Assembly (NCBI GenBank): GCA_017619255.1
Contig: JAFZSS010000216.1
Span: forward strand, 1 to 6,875
Reading direction: 5' to 3'
Length of the DNA stretch: 6,875 bases
DNA from: Muribaculaceae bacterium
GTDB lineage: Bacteria; Bacteroidota; Bacteroidia; Bacteroidales; Muribaculaceae
Below are positions 1 through 6,399 of the stretch, piece after piece. Both the position numbers and the translations under genes were made by a program. Numbering within the stretch: position 1 is the first letter of the stretch; each line of letters opens with the position of its first letter. The notes below the pieces were generated by a model, which was not told the origin of the DNA, did not search any database, and worked only from the letters and a program-made list of their open reading frames with translations.

Positions 1-28
1 ACAAATTTAATAGGTTAATACTCAGCGA

Positions 29-709
29 TTAGAGAGGAAGCGACATCATGTGCTTGATGCCGAAGCACCAGGTGAAATAGCAAGCCTCTACAGCAAACAG
101 GATAAACACGATGGTAGCCCACCACTTGGAGATGCACTGCCAGCGGGGAATCCACTTGTCGCCGGCGGTACCCAGCGTCTGGAAGGCGCTCCAGAAACCG
201 TGGCTGATGTGGAACCACAACGCGGCAAAGCCGATGAGGTAAACGGGCAGCGTCCACAGCTGGCTGAAGTTGAGCTTGAGGTATTCCTGTCCGTTGAACA
301 CATAATCACCCATGAGTTCGGGCAACTGCATCTTGGCCCAGAACTGATAGAGGTGAAGAATCAAGAAGCACAACACGATGAGACCCAGCACAAACATGTT
401 CTGGGAGGCCCACTCTACATCCTTGGGCTTGGCAGTCACTGCATAGCGGTTGTCACCGCGAGCTTTGCGGTTCTGCAGCGTGAGCCAGAAGGCGTAGATG
501 ATGTGAATCACACAGCCGCCAGCAATCACTACAGTGCCAGCAACGGCATACCAGTTGGCACCGAGGAACTCACAGATGGCATCATAGCCTTTTCCGCTGA
601 AAAGGGCCACCGCGTTCATCAGCGCATGGAATGTGATGAATAGGACAAGGAAGAGGCCGGTTACCGACATCACCACCTTGCGTCCTACAGATGAATTAGT
701 TAACCACAT
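29..709 (-). CDS. sdhC: Succinate dehydrogenase/fumarate reductase cytochrome b subunit, b558 family
   Basis: This is the membrane anchor of succinate:quinone oxidoreductase. It carries heme b and passes electrons between the iron-sulfur subunit and menaquinone; in anaerobic Bacteroidales the complex usually runs as fumarate reductase. The 226-residue length fits the family, and about five hydrophobic segments are visible (near residues 12-37, 54-78, 104-125, 151-175 and 195-217). Histidines H28, H69, H119 and H167 (with H170 nearby) lie in separate helices, as expected for axial ligands of two b hemes; that assignment is inferred from the family. The N-terminal NSSVGRKVVMSVTGLFL is typical of the family. 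The ATG follows an A-rich stretch with no Shine-Dalgarno site, and a TAnnTTTG promoter element lies about 60 nt upstream. Only 28 nt follow the TAA stop before the window ends, so the sdhA and sdhB partners should lie just outside. frdC is an equally valid name. Confidence 0.95.
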   Translation of the reverse strand: MWLTNSSVGRKVVMSVTGLFLVLFITFHALMNAVALFSGKGYDAICEFLGANWYAVAGTVVIAGGCVIHIIYAFWLTLQNRKARGDNRYAVTAKPKDVEWASQNMFVLGLIVLCFLILHLYQFWAKMQLPELMGDYVFNGQEYLKLNFSQLWTLPVYLIGFAALWFHISHGFWSAFQTLGTAGDKWIPRWQCISKWWATIVFILFAVEACYFTWCFGIKHMMSLPL

Positions 710-770
710 AAAGTTTGTTGATTTTTGAGTTATTAATGATTGTTAGTGATGAATAATCTTTAATATCTTG

Positions 771-778
771 CAAAGATA
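771..778 (-). promoter_or_regulatory. Bacteroidetes -7 promoter element upstream of sdhC
   Basis: On the minus strand this reads TATCTTTG, an exact match to the Bacteroidetes -7 consensus TAnnTTTG. It lies in the 91-nt gap between queA and sdhC and would start transcription near 763-766, giving a 5' leader of roughly 55 nt. No convincing TTG or TTTG element is seen 19-21 nt upstream, where the sequence runs into the end of queA, so the -33 half is weak. No clear terminator hairpin separates queA from this site, so some read-through from queA is possible. Confidence 0.6.
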
Positions 779-800
779 ATGATTTTTTCTGAATTCTTCA

Positions 801-1856
801 TCAGTCATTCAAGATGAGCATCGCGTCACCGTAAGCGCCAAAGCGGTATTTCTCCTCGATGGCGACTTGATAGGCATTCATCGTCTGCTCATACCCACCA
901 AAGGCGGCCTGGGCCATCAGCATGATGGAATAAGGCATGTGGAAGTTGCTCACCAGAGCGTCACAGGTCGTGCACTCGTAGGGAGGGAACAAGAACTTGT
1001 TGGACCAGCCGCCATAAGGCTTGATGTGGCCGTTCATGCCCACACAGGTCTCAAAGGCGCGGAGCACCGATGTGCCGATGGCGCAAACCTTGTTGCCGTT
1101 GTCGCGCAGGGTGTTGACCTTCTCGGCAAGCTCGACGCTCACATCCATCTCCTCGCTGTCCATGCGGTGCTTGGTCAGGTCCTCGACATCGATGTCACGG
1201 TAACTGCCCAGGCTGATGTGCATCGTCAGGAACTCACGGTCAATGTCACGGATTTCCATGCGGCGCAACAACTCGCGTGAGAAATGCATGCCGGCGGCAG
1301 GGGCCACAACAGCGCCCTCCTTACTGGCAAAGATGGTTTGGTAACGCTCGGCATCCTCGGGCTCGGCATCGCGACGGATGTAGTAAGGCAACGGCGTGTT
1401 ACCCAGATTGTACAGGTCCTTCTTGAACTGGTCATGGTCGCCGTCATAAAGGAAACGCAACGTGCGGCCGCGCGAGGTCGTGTTGTCGATGACCTCGGCA
1501 ACCATCGAATCGTCAAGACCGAAATACAGCTTGTTGCCGATACGGATTTTGCGGGCGGGCTCCACCAGCACATCCCACAACTTGTTGTTGGGATTCAATT
1601 CCCTGAGCAGGAACACCTCGATGCGGGCTCCTGTCTTCTCCTTGTTGCCGAAGAGCTTGGCGGGAAATACCTGAGTGTCGTTGAACACGAACATGTCGTG
1701 TGCGTCAAAGTATTCAAGGATGTCCTTGAACACCTTGTGCTCAATCTGGTTACTGCGCTTGTGCAGCACCATCAACCGAGACTCGTCACGCACGGGAACA
1801 GGATGGGTGGCAATCAACTCCTCGGGCATCTTGGTGTTGAATTCTGAAAGTTTCAT
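801..1856 (-). CDS. queA: S-adenosylmethionine:tRNA ribosyltransferase-isomerase
   Basis: QueA moves the ribosyl part of S-adenosylmethionine onto 7-aminomethyl-7-deazaguanine at tRNA wobble position 34, making epoxyqueuosine, the step before queuosine. It acts in the cytoplasm on tRNAs for Asp, Asn, His and Tyr. The 351-residue length is normal. Family landmarks appear in order: FVFNDTQVFPAKLFG (56-70), GNTPLPYYI (152-160), RYQTIFA (171-177), GAVVAPAAGMHF (181-192), GTSVLRAFE (261-269), VSNFHMPYS (302-310) and the C-terminal YRFGAYGDAMLI (336-347 region). The usual TLHVGxGTF stretch here reads TMHISLGSYR (211-220), which I take as a lineage variant. The start is fixed: an in-frame TAG lies two codons upstream of the ATG. 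It is the last gene of the DUF3098-uppP-truB-queA run, 64 nt after truB with no promoter seen in between. Confidence 0.97.
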   Translation of the reverse strand: MKLSEFNTKMPEELIATHPVPVRDESRLMVLHKRSNQIEHKVFKDILEYFDAHDMFVFNDTQVFPAKLFGNKEKTGARIEVFLLRELNPNNKLWDVLVEPARKIRIGNKLYFGLDDSMVAEVIDNTTSRGRTLRFLYDGDHDQFKKDLYNLGNTPLPYYIRRDAEPEDAERYQTIFASKEGAVVAPAAGMHFSRELLRRMEIRDIDREFLTMHISLGSYRDIDVEDLTKHRMDSEEMDVSVELAEKVNTLRDNGNKVCAIGTSVLRAFETCVGMNGHIKPYGGWSNKFLFPPYECTTCDALVSNFHMPYSIMLMAQAAFGGYEQTMNAYQVAIEEKYRFGAYGDAMLILND

Positions 1857-1920
1857 ACGCTATCAGTATTTAAAAAATGTATTTTATCTCCTTGATTTAT
1901 ATTTGCTAACAGCTTAAATT
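1857..1920 (-). other. AT-rich spacer between truB and queA
   Basis: This 64-nt spacer is strongly AT-rich. It has no TAnnTTTG match on the minus strand and no hairpin followed by a T-run, so queA is most simply read as co-transcribed with truB. An AAGGAG at 1888-1893 lies over 30 nt from the queA ATG and has no suitable start codon after it, so it is unlikely to be a working ribosome binding site. Confidence 0.5.
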
Positions 1921-2772
1921 TCACTTGATTTGCGATGTGCGCTTGGGCGGCACGGCACATTTCTTGGGACGCGGACGAGCGGCGCGTTCGGCTTTCTGGC
2001 GGGCGGCACGCTCACGATTCTCGATGCGTTCACGCTCCAACCGCTCGGCAGCAGCTTGCTCGGGTGAGACATAGGTCTCGCTGTCGAGTTTATCAACCAG
2101 CTGCTCAAGGGTGAGGCAGTTCTCCACCCTTACATCACCCACACGCGTGCGGCGCAGGCCGGTCAGATGGGCTCCGCTGTCAAGGGCGACGCCGATGTCG
2201 CGTGCCAGGGCGCGGATGTAAGTGCCCTTGCTGCACACCACGCGGATTTGCAGCGTGGGCTCCTCAGGCAAGCCACATTTCAGCACCTCAATCTCGTCGA
2301 TGACCAGGGTCTTGGGGCGGATTTCCACATCCTGGCCCTTGCGCGCCAACTTGTAAGCCGGCTTGCCATCGATCTTGCACGCCGAGAACGATGGCGGCAC
2401 CTGTTCGATGCTGCCGGTGAACTGCTCCTGCAGCACGCGGTCGATGAGGGCGCGGTCGATGTGTTGCCACTCGTAGGTGGCATCCACCTCGGTCTCCAAG
2501 TCAAAACTTGGCGTCGTTGCACCCAACCTGAGGTCGGCGATATACTCTTTCACACCAGCCTGCAACTCGTCGATGCGCTTGGTGGCGTGACCTGTGCACA
2601 GCAACAGCACACCTGTCGCCAGCGGATCGAGCGTGCCCGCATGACCCACCTTCACCTGTCGGGTCTTCAAGTGGGTGCGCAAGACCGCACGCACTTTTTT
2701 CACCGCCGTGAACGAGGTCATCTTCAACGGCTTGTCGATGCAGAATATTTCGCCTTCTATCGGGTTGAGCAT
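1921..2772 (-). CDS. truB: tRNA pseudouridine(55) synthase
   Basis: TruB converts uridine 55 in the T-loop of most tRNAs to pseudouridine and can also help tRNA fold. The catalytic aspartate is D49 in GHAGTLDPLATG (43-54). Other family motifs are the N-terminal IDKPLKMTSF (12-21), PPSFSACK (126-133) with Y140 in GKPAYKLARKG, and CSKGTYIRALARDIG (180-194). The conserved core ends near residue 235. Residues 240-283 form an added tail rich in arginine, lysine, glutamate and alanine (for example ERLERERIENRERAARQKAE), probably helical at first and then basic and disordered. No PUA-like RNA-binding domain is evident, so the tail may take over some RNA contact; that is inference. The ATG is directly preceded by a heptamer-repeat tract that fills the whole gap to uppP. 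queA follows after 64 nt. Confidence 0.96.
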   Translation of the reverse strand: MLNPIEGEIFCIDKPLKMTSFTAVKKVRAVLRTHLKTRQVKVGHAGTLDPLATGVLLLCTGHATKRIDELQAGVKEYIADLRLGATTPSFDLETEVDATYEWQHIDRALIDRVLQEQFTGSIEQVPPSFSACKIDGKPAYKLARKGQDVEIRPKTLVIDEIEVLKCGLPEEPTLQIRVVCSKGTYIRALARDIGVALDSGAHLTGLRRTRVGDVRVENCLTLEQLVDKLDSETYVSPEQAAAERLERERIENRERAARQKAERAARPRPKKCAVPPKRTSQIK

Positions 2773-2836
2773 GTTTTAGTCCTTAGTTTCTAGTCCTTAG
2801 TCCCTAGATAACTCCTCACTTCTAACTCCTCACTCA
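2773..2836 (-). repeat. Nine-unit heptamer tract filling the uppP-truB gap
   Basis: Read on the minus strand, the whole 64-nt gap divides into nine 7-nt units and one base. The first four units are TGAGTGA, GGAGTTA, GAAGTGA, GGAGTTA. The next five are TCTAGGG, ACTAAGG, ACTAGAA, ACTAAGG, ACTAAAA. A single C then precedes the truB ATG. Two related heptamer types are thus joined in phase, and the tract starts directly after the uppP TAA so that its first unit supplies a second stop, TGA. The second type recurs upstream of the DUF3098 gene. There is no hairpin, promoter match or Shine-Dalgarno site in it. Confidence 0.9.
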
Positions 2837-3652
2837 TTAAAGAGCGGGTGCTGGCATCAGCTGCGACAACGCGATGGCAAACAGGCCGGCGAGAATACAA
2901 TAAACGCCGAACCACACCAGCTTGCCGCGTTTAACAATGTTGATCATCCATCTGCATGCCAGGCAACCGGCGACAAAGGCTGCGATGAAGCCCACCACCA
3001 GCGGCAATGTGTCGATGCCGCCGAAGGCCTCTTCGCCCTTGACAACCTTGAGCACATCGAGCAAGGCCTCGCCCAGAATGGGCGGGATGACCATCAGGAA
3101 CGAGAACTGAGCCAGCGATTCCTTTTTGTTGCCCAGCAAGAGACCCGTGGCAATAGTGCTGCCCGAGCGCGACAGTCCCGGCATCACGGCACACGCTTGG
3201 GCGATGCCAATGATAAGGGCGTCCTTCCACGAGATTGTCTCTTTAGTACGAGGCTTGGCAAAATAGGAAAATATGAGTAGCGCGGCTGTCACCAGCAGCA
3301 TGATGCCCACAATCAGCAGACCGCTCCCGAAGACCTCCTCCACTTTGTCCTTAAAGAGAAAGCCCACAATGGCAATAGGTATCATTGACACCAGGATATT
3401 GATGAAATACTTGGTCTCATCATTCATCTTGAACTTGAACAGGCCTTTCAGGATCCAGTCAATCTCGCTCCACAACACAACAAAGGTGCTCAGAATGGTT
3501 GCTACATGAACCAGGATAGTGAACGCCAGATTGTCTGCGCCATCAAGGCCGAACAAGTAACTGCCGATGGCCAAATGGCCGCTGCTGCTCACCGGCAAAT
3601 ATTCGGTCAGACCCTGGACAATGCCCAGAATCAACGCTTCAAGCCAACTCAT
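2837..3652 (-). CDS. uppP: Undecaprenyl-diphosphate phosphatase (BacA/UppP family)
   Basis: UppP removes a phosphate from undecaprenyl diphosphate at the cytoplasmic membrane. This recycles the lipid carrier used for peptidoglycan and surface glycans, and overexpression gives bacitracin resistance in other bacteria. The 271-residue length is standard and most of the chain is hydrophobic helix. The family signature (E/Q)xxxE is present as Q13...E17 in [11 protein letters not shown], followed by [10 protein letters not shown] with H26. The second signature, PGxSRSGxT, is [14 protein letters not shown] (157-170) with R162. Both are expected in the active site. The start ATG lies 5 nt after the DUF3098 stop (TAA TTGTC ATG), which suggests linked translation. 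The gene ends with TAA TGA, the second stop being the first unit of the heptamer tract that leads to truB. The family name is near certain. Confidence 0.97.
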   Translation of the reverse strand: MSWLEALILGIVQGLTEYLPVSSSGHLAIGSYLFGLDGADNLAFTILVHVATILSTFVVLWSEIDWILKGLFKFKMNDETKYFINILVSMIPIAIVGFLFKDKVEEVFGSGLLIVGIMLLVTAALLIFSYFAKPRTKETISWKDALIIGIAQACAVMPGLSRSGSTIATGLLLGNKKESLAQFSFLMVIPPILGEALLDVLKVVKGEEAFGGIDTLPLVVGFIAAFVAGCLACRWMINIVKRGKLVWFGVYCILAGLFAIALSQLMPAPAL

Positions 3653-3657
3653 GACAA

Positions 3658-3948
3658 TTATTCTTTTTCTTCCTGATTGTTATTGTCCTTCTTGCGATAG
3701 ATGATGGCAAATGCCATAAGCACAAAGCCCAGGAAAGCAATGATGGGACCCGTGGTGACGCGGCTGCTCTCAAACAAATTCTTATTGAATGTCTCACCCA
3801 TGTTAGCGTCACCCGTCATCAGCCAGAAACCGATGATGATCAGCAACAGGCAGATGCCCATGAGGATGAAGTTAATCTTACCCAGCGGATAGGTTATCTT
3901 TTTATCCGCCTTGTTCTCGACTTGTGCTTTCTTTTCTTCTTTAGCCAT
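3658..3948 (-). CDS. DUF3098 family small membrane protein
   Basis: This 96-residue protein has a charged, lysine-rich N-terminus (1-24), two hydrophobic helices (about 26-46 and 67-84), a polar link of about 20 residues and a charged tail ([12 protein letters not shown]). Length, layout and position just before uppP match the Bacteroidetes family DUF3098, which has no known function as far as I recall. The GFWLMTGD segment at the end of helix 1 and the GPIIAFLGF start of helix 2 look like its conserved parts. Both ends would lie in the cytoplasm by the positive-inside rule. It is the first gene of the uppP-truB-queA operon and is 5 nt from uppP, so a role beside the lipid-carrier phosphatase or in the cell envelope is reasonable but unproven. 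The ATG is preceded by TAAAATT and a heptamer tract, not a Shine-Dalgarno site. Confidence 0.87.
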   Translation of the reverse strand: MAKEEKKAQVENKADKKITYPLGKINFILMGICLLLIIIGFWLMTGDANMGETFNKNLFESSRVTTGPIIAFLGFVLMAFAIIYRKKDNNNQEEKE

Positions 3949-3950
3949 AA

Positions 3951-3985
3951 TTTTAGTTTCTAGTCCCTAGTCCCTAGTTTCTAGT
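3951..3985 (-). repeat. Five-unit ACTARRR heptamer tract before the DUF3098 start
   Basis: On the minus strand five 7-nt units run without a break: ACTAGAA, ACTAGGG, ACTAGGG, ACTAGAA, ACTAAAA. TT and the ATG of the DUF3098 gene follow. The last unit, ACTAAAA, and the ACTAGAA type are shared with the tract before truB. Further upstream, ACTAAAAAA (3986-3994) and ACTAGCA (about 4001-4007) look like decayed or irregular units, so the tract may once have been longer. Confidence 0.88.
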
Positions 3986-4002
3986 TTTTTTAGTTATTGT
4001 TG

Positions 4003-4041
4003 CTAGTGGTTGATTGCAGGATTAAGGACGCAAGAGCGCAT
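4003..4041 (-). other. Possible 12-codon leader ORF (uORF)
   Basis: Within the predicted leader, an ATG at 4039-4041 opens a frame of 12 codons (MRSCVLNPAINH) that ends in TAG at 4003-4005, 54 nt before the DUF3098 start. It may be chance. No amino acid run or attenuator-like pair of hairpins supports leader-peptide control. The flanking sequences ATTGC and GCAAT could pair around it. Confidence 0.15.
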
Positions 4042-4058
4042 AACCCAGCAATTTGATG

Positions 4059-4089
4059 CAAATATACAACTTCAAAACCCGTTTGTCAA
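4059..4089 (-). promoter_or_regulatory. Bacteroidetes-type promoter for the DUF3098-uppP-truB-queA operon
   Basis: On the minus strand a TTG (4087-4089) is followed after 20 nt by TATATTTG (4059-4066). This fits the Bacteroidetes pattern of a TTG or TTTG -33 element, 19-21 nt, then TAnnTTTG. Upstream of it (about 4090-4130) the minus strand is A-rich with repeated CAAAGAAA-like stretches, which could act as an UP element. Transcription should begin near 4051-4054, giving a leader of about 105 nt before the DUF3098 ATG. It sits just after the terminator of the preceding operon, as a new operon start should. Confidence 0.75.
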
Positions 4090-4177
4090 TACTTTTGACC
4101 CTTTTTTCCATTTCTTTGGCTTTCTTTGACTTAGCGGCTATGGCTCGGTCTCATCCACCAGTGATTAACCGCTATTC
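4090..4177. other. Non-coding stretch between terminator and promoter
   Basis: This part of the 296-nt gene-free gap (3949-4244) lies between the terminator and the -33 element. It holds the A-rich promoter upstream region and a short TAGCGG/CCGCTA pair about 30 nt apart. I see no RNA gene, operator palindrome or coding pattern in it. Confidence 0.5.
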
Positions 4178-4215
4178 AACAAAATACCCTGCAAATTATT
4201 GGTTTGCAGGGTATT
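4178..4215 (-). terminator. Intrinsic terminator of the mtaB-glycosyltransferase-reductase operon
   Basis: A perfect 13-bp inverted repeat, AATACCCTGCAAA and TTTGCAGGGTATT (4183-4195 and 4203-4215), encloses a 7-nt loop. On the minus strand the stem runs into TTTTGTTG, giving the U-rich tail of an intrinsic terminator. It starts 29 nt after the reductase stop codon. A tandem AAAATAC AAAATAC (4216-4229, minus strand) lies just before the stem. It may also work in the other direction, but no plus-strand gene is seen. Confidence 0.85.
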
Positions 4216-4244
4216 GTATTTTGTATTTTGGGAGTTAAACCTGA

Positions 4245-5360
4245 TTACTCCTCAAAGGCACTGGCGACCAGTTTCAAATTGTCGATAATGTCGATGTGCT
4301 GGGGGCACTGAGCTTCGCACTGCCCGCATTCGAGGCATTCGCTGGCCTTGCCGTGGCTCTTGCTCACCAGGTCATAATAGAGTTTGGCATTGCTTTTCTG
4401 CTCGGGGAACTGCTGCATGGTGTTATACAAGTTGAAATACTCGGGGATGGCAATCTCCTGCGGGCAGCCTTCGCAGCAGTAGTGGCAAGCTGTGCAATGG
4501 ATGGAGATGGCATCGCGGATGACCTCGGTCGCCTGGGTGATGATACCCTGCTCCTCTTCGTTAAGAGGCTGGAAGTCTTCCATGTAACCGGTGTTGTCCT
4601 CCATCTGCTCCATATTGCTCATGCCACTCAACACCATCATCACATTGGGCAACGAGGCGCAGTAGCGAATGGCCCATGAGGCAGGGCTGGCATTAGGATT
4701 ATAGCCCTTGAACAGGCTGTCTATCGCCTCAGGCACGCGGGCAAGCGAGCCGCCCTTGACGGGCTCCATGACGATGACGGGCTTGCCGTGTTTCTCGCAC
4801 AGTTCGTAACAAGCCCTCGACTCAATGGCGGGACTCTCCCAATCGAGGTAGTTGATCTGCAACTGGACAAATTCCATCTCGGGGTGCTTGTCGAGAATCT
4901 CGGCCAACAACGACGAGCCGTCATGGAATGAGAAACCGATATGCCGTATCTTACCCTCGTCACGCTTGCGGGCGATGAAGCCCCAGCCATCCATGTGATC
5001 CATTACCTCGACGCGCTCGCGGTTGAGGGCGTGCAGCCAGTAATAGTCAAAGTACTCCACGCCGCAACGCTCCAACTGCTCGTTGAAGACGCGTTCCAGG
5101 TCAGCCTCCTCCTTGATGGCCCACACGGGCATCTTGCTCGTCACGGTGAACGCCTCGCGCGGATAGCGTTTCACGACTGCCTCGCGCAGGGCCTCTTCGC
5201 TCTTGCCACCGTGGTAGGGATAGGCAGTGTCAAAATAGGTAAAACCGCGTTCGATAAAGAGGTCGGCCATTGCCTTGAACTGCTCAATGTCGATGCTCGT
5301 CTGGTCATCGGGGTTGACCAGTGGCAGACGCATGAGTCCAAATCCTAATTTCTTCATCAT
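4245..5360 (-). CDS. Aldo/keto reductase with C-terminal two-[4Fe-4S] ferredoxin domain
   Basis: Residues 1-275 form an aldo/keto reductase barrel, an NAD(P)H-dependent carbonyl or sugar oxidoreductase fold. The catalytic tetrad is visible as D44 and Y49 (YFDTAYPYHGG), K76 (VTSKMP) and H110 (YYWLHAL). The C-terminal part carries two ferredoxin motifs of the form CxxCxxCxxxCP: C289, C292, C295, C299 and C342, C345, C348, C352, predicted to bind two [4Fe-4S] clusters. This architecture is common in anaerobes and suggests electron exchange between ferredoxin-like clusters and the reductase site; the substrate is unknown. The 371-residue length suits the fused family. Translation begins at a double ATG, and the upstream one is used here. 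The gene is 19 nt after the glycosyltransferase and is followed by a strong terminator, so it is the last gene of its operon. Confidence 0.93.
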   Translation of the reverse strand: MMKKLGFGLMRLPLVNPDDQTSIDIEQFKAMADLFIERGFTYFDTAYPYHGGKSEEALREAVVKRYPREAFTVTSKMPVWAIKEEADLERVFNEQLERCGVEYFDYYWLHALNRERVEVMDHMDGWGFIARKRDEGKIRHIGFSFHDGSSLLAEILDKHPEMEFVQLQINYLDWESPAIESRACYELCEKHGKPVIVMEPVKGGSLARVPEAIDSLFKGYNPNASPASWAIRYCASLPNVMMVLSGMSNMEQMEDNTGYMEDFQPLNEEEQGIITQATEVIRDAISIHCTACHYCCEGCPQEIAIPEYFNLYNTMQQFPEQKSNAKLYYDLVSKSHGKASECLECGQCEAQCPQHIDIIDNLKLVASAFEE

Positions 5361-5379
5361 AAATACTTGATTATTTCAG

Positions 5380-6396
5380 TCATTTCAACTTCAGTTGGGT
5401 GAAGCGTTTCACGCCTCGCAGGTAATGAGCTACGATAATGTTGACGCGTTCCTCGGGCAGGGCCTTCAAGAGGTTGACCGACGGTTGCGAGGTGTAACGG
5501 GAACGCATGCGGCGGAAATCGCGGTGGGCTCGGATAATCGCCCACGCGTCACCAAAGTGGAACTTGGCCACGGCCATGCCGAAGGCCAAGGCATCCATCA
5601 AGCGGCGCACGAGCAGCAGTCGCTTGCCCTCGCCGACGGGCAGATTCTTGTGCAACAGCAGCAGGTTATTGCGGAAGTTGAGGTAAGTCTTGCGGGGATT
5701 GCCCTGGGGCAGACTACCTCCATTCAGGTGATAGACACTGCTTGATGGCAACATCATCAGTTCGTTGCCCGCCAGGCGGATGCGCCAGCACAGGTCAATC
5801 TCCTCCATGTGGGCAAAGAATTCCTTGTCCAGCCCTCCCACATCCTGATATAACCGGCTGCGCACCATCAGGCACGCCCCCGTAGCCCAAAAGACACTCT
5901 TGGGGCCGTCATCATACTGACCTTTGTCCTCCTCCACATACTCAAAGATACGTCCACGGCAATAAGGGTAACCGTGGCAGTCGATGAAACCGCCCGCCGC
6001 ACCGGCATAGTCATACATCTCCTTATCATCGCAGTCGTGCAGCAACTTGGGCATCACGGCACCTACATCGGGGTTTTCTTCCATATAGTCCAGCAATGGA
6101 TTGAGCCACCCCTGCGGTGTGCGCACATCGCTGTTCAGCAGCACAGTGTAGGGATACATCGTCTGCTCGATGGCGAGATTATAGCCCTCGGCAAAACCAT
6201 AGTTCTGGTCAAACGACAGCACCTGGACCTCAGGGAACTCCTCCCGAAGCACCTGCAAGCTCTCGTCAGTGCTGCCGTTGTCGGCGACGATGACATCGGC
6301 AATGGTGGCATCGGTGCCCGCAAGCACTGTGGGCAGGTAATGGCGCAGCAGTTTGGCTCCGTTCCAGTTCAATATGATGACAGCGACCTGTTTCAT
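5380..6396 (-). CDS. Family 2 glycosyltransferase (rhamnosyltransferase-like)
   Basis: This is a GT-A fold enzyme that moves a sugar from a nucleotide donor to an acceptor, probably at the cytoplasmic face of the membrane during envelope glycan assembly. Visible motifs are the N-terminal VAVIILNWNG strand (4-13), VADNGSTDES (37-46) for nucleotide binding, LLNSDV (86-91) with D90 as the metal-binding aspartate, ATGACLMVRS (171-180) and HMEEIDLCWR (196-205), which holds the likely catalytic acid pair. The later NGGSLPQGNPRKTYLNFRNNLLL region resembles WbbL/RfbF-type rhamnosyltransferases, but donor and acceptor cannot be named. A hydrophobic, basic C-terminal part (about 258-290) could touch the membrane. 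The 338-residue length is typical. The ATG lies 3 nt after the mtaB stop (TAG AGA ATG), so translation is probably coupled. No other polysaccharide genes are in view. Confidence 0.92.
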   Translation of the reverse strand: MKQVAVIILNWNGAKLLRHYLPTVLAGTDATIADVIVADNGSTDESLQVLREEFPEVQVLSFDQNYGFAEGYNLAIEQTMYPYTVLLNSDVRTPQGWLNPLLDYMEENPDVGAVMPKLLHDCDDKEMYDYAGAAGGFIDCHGYPYCRGRIFEYVEEDKGQYDDGPKSVFWATGACLMVRSRLYQDVGGLDKEFFAHMEEIDLCWRIRLAGNELMMLPSSSVYHLNGGSLPQGNPRKTYLNFRNNLLLLHKNLPVGEGKRLLLVRRLMDALAFGMAVAKFHFGDAWAIIRAHRDFRRMRSRYTSQPSVNLLKALPEERVNIIVAHYLRGVKRFTQLKLK

Positions 6397-6399
6397 TCT

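Noticed and set aside
50..643. Long plus-strand open frame of 197 codons opposite sdhC
   Set aside because: It is antisense to a clear sdhC, its product looks like no known family and it has no promoter. Codon bias of the real gene keeps the opposite frame open.
1284..1847. Plus-strand open frame of 187 codons opposite queA
   Set aside because: It lies wholly inside queA, whose motifs are found along its full length. It is a shadow frame.
1888..1893. AAGGAG on the minus strand as a Shine-Dalgarno site for queA
   Set aside because: It is over 30 nt from the ATG, and an in-frame TAG directly upstream of the ATG rules out an earlier start.
1898..1905. TATATTTG on the plus strand between queA and truB, a possible antisense promoter
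   Set aside because: No TTG or TTTG lies 19-21 nt upstream, the region is AT-rich enough for chance matches, and no plus-strand gene follows.
2167..2793. Plus-strand open frame of 208 codons opposite truB
   Set aside because: It is antisense to truB motifs and its start and end have no supporting signals.
2773..2836. CRISPR array or insertion-sequence end
   Set aside because: Units are only 7 nt with no spacers, and there is no inverted repeat, target duplication or transposase.
4053..4238. Plus-strand 61-codon frame with a hydrophobic start in the intergenic gap
   Set aside because: It overlaps both the promoter of the minus-strand operon and the terminator hairpin. Its apparent signal peptide comes from T-rich DNA opposite the A-rich promoter region.
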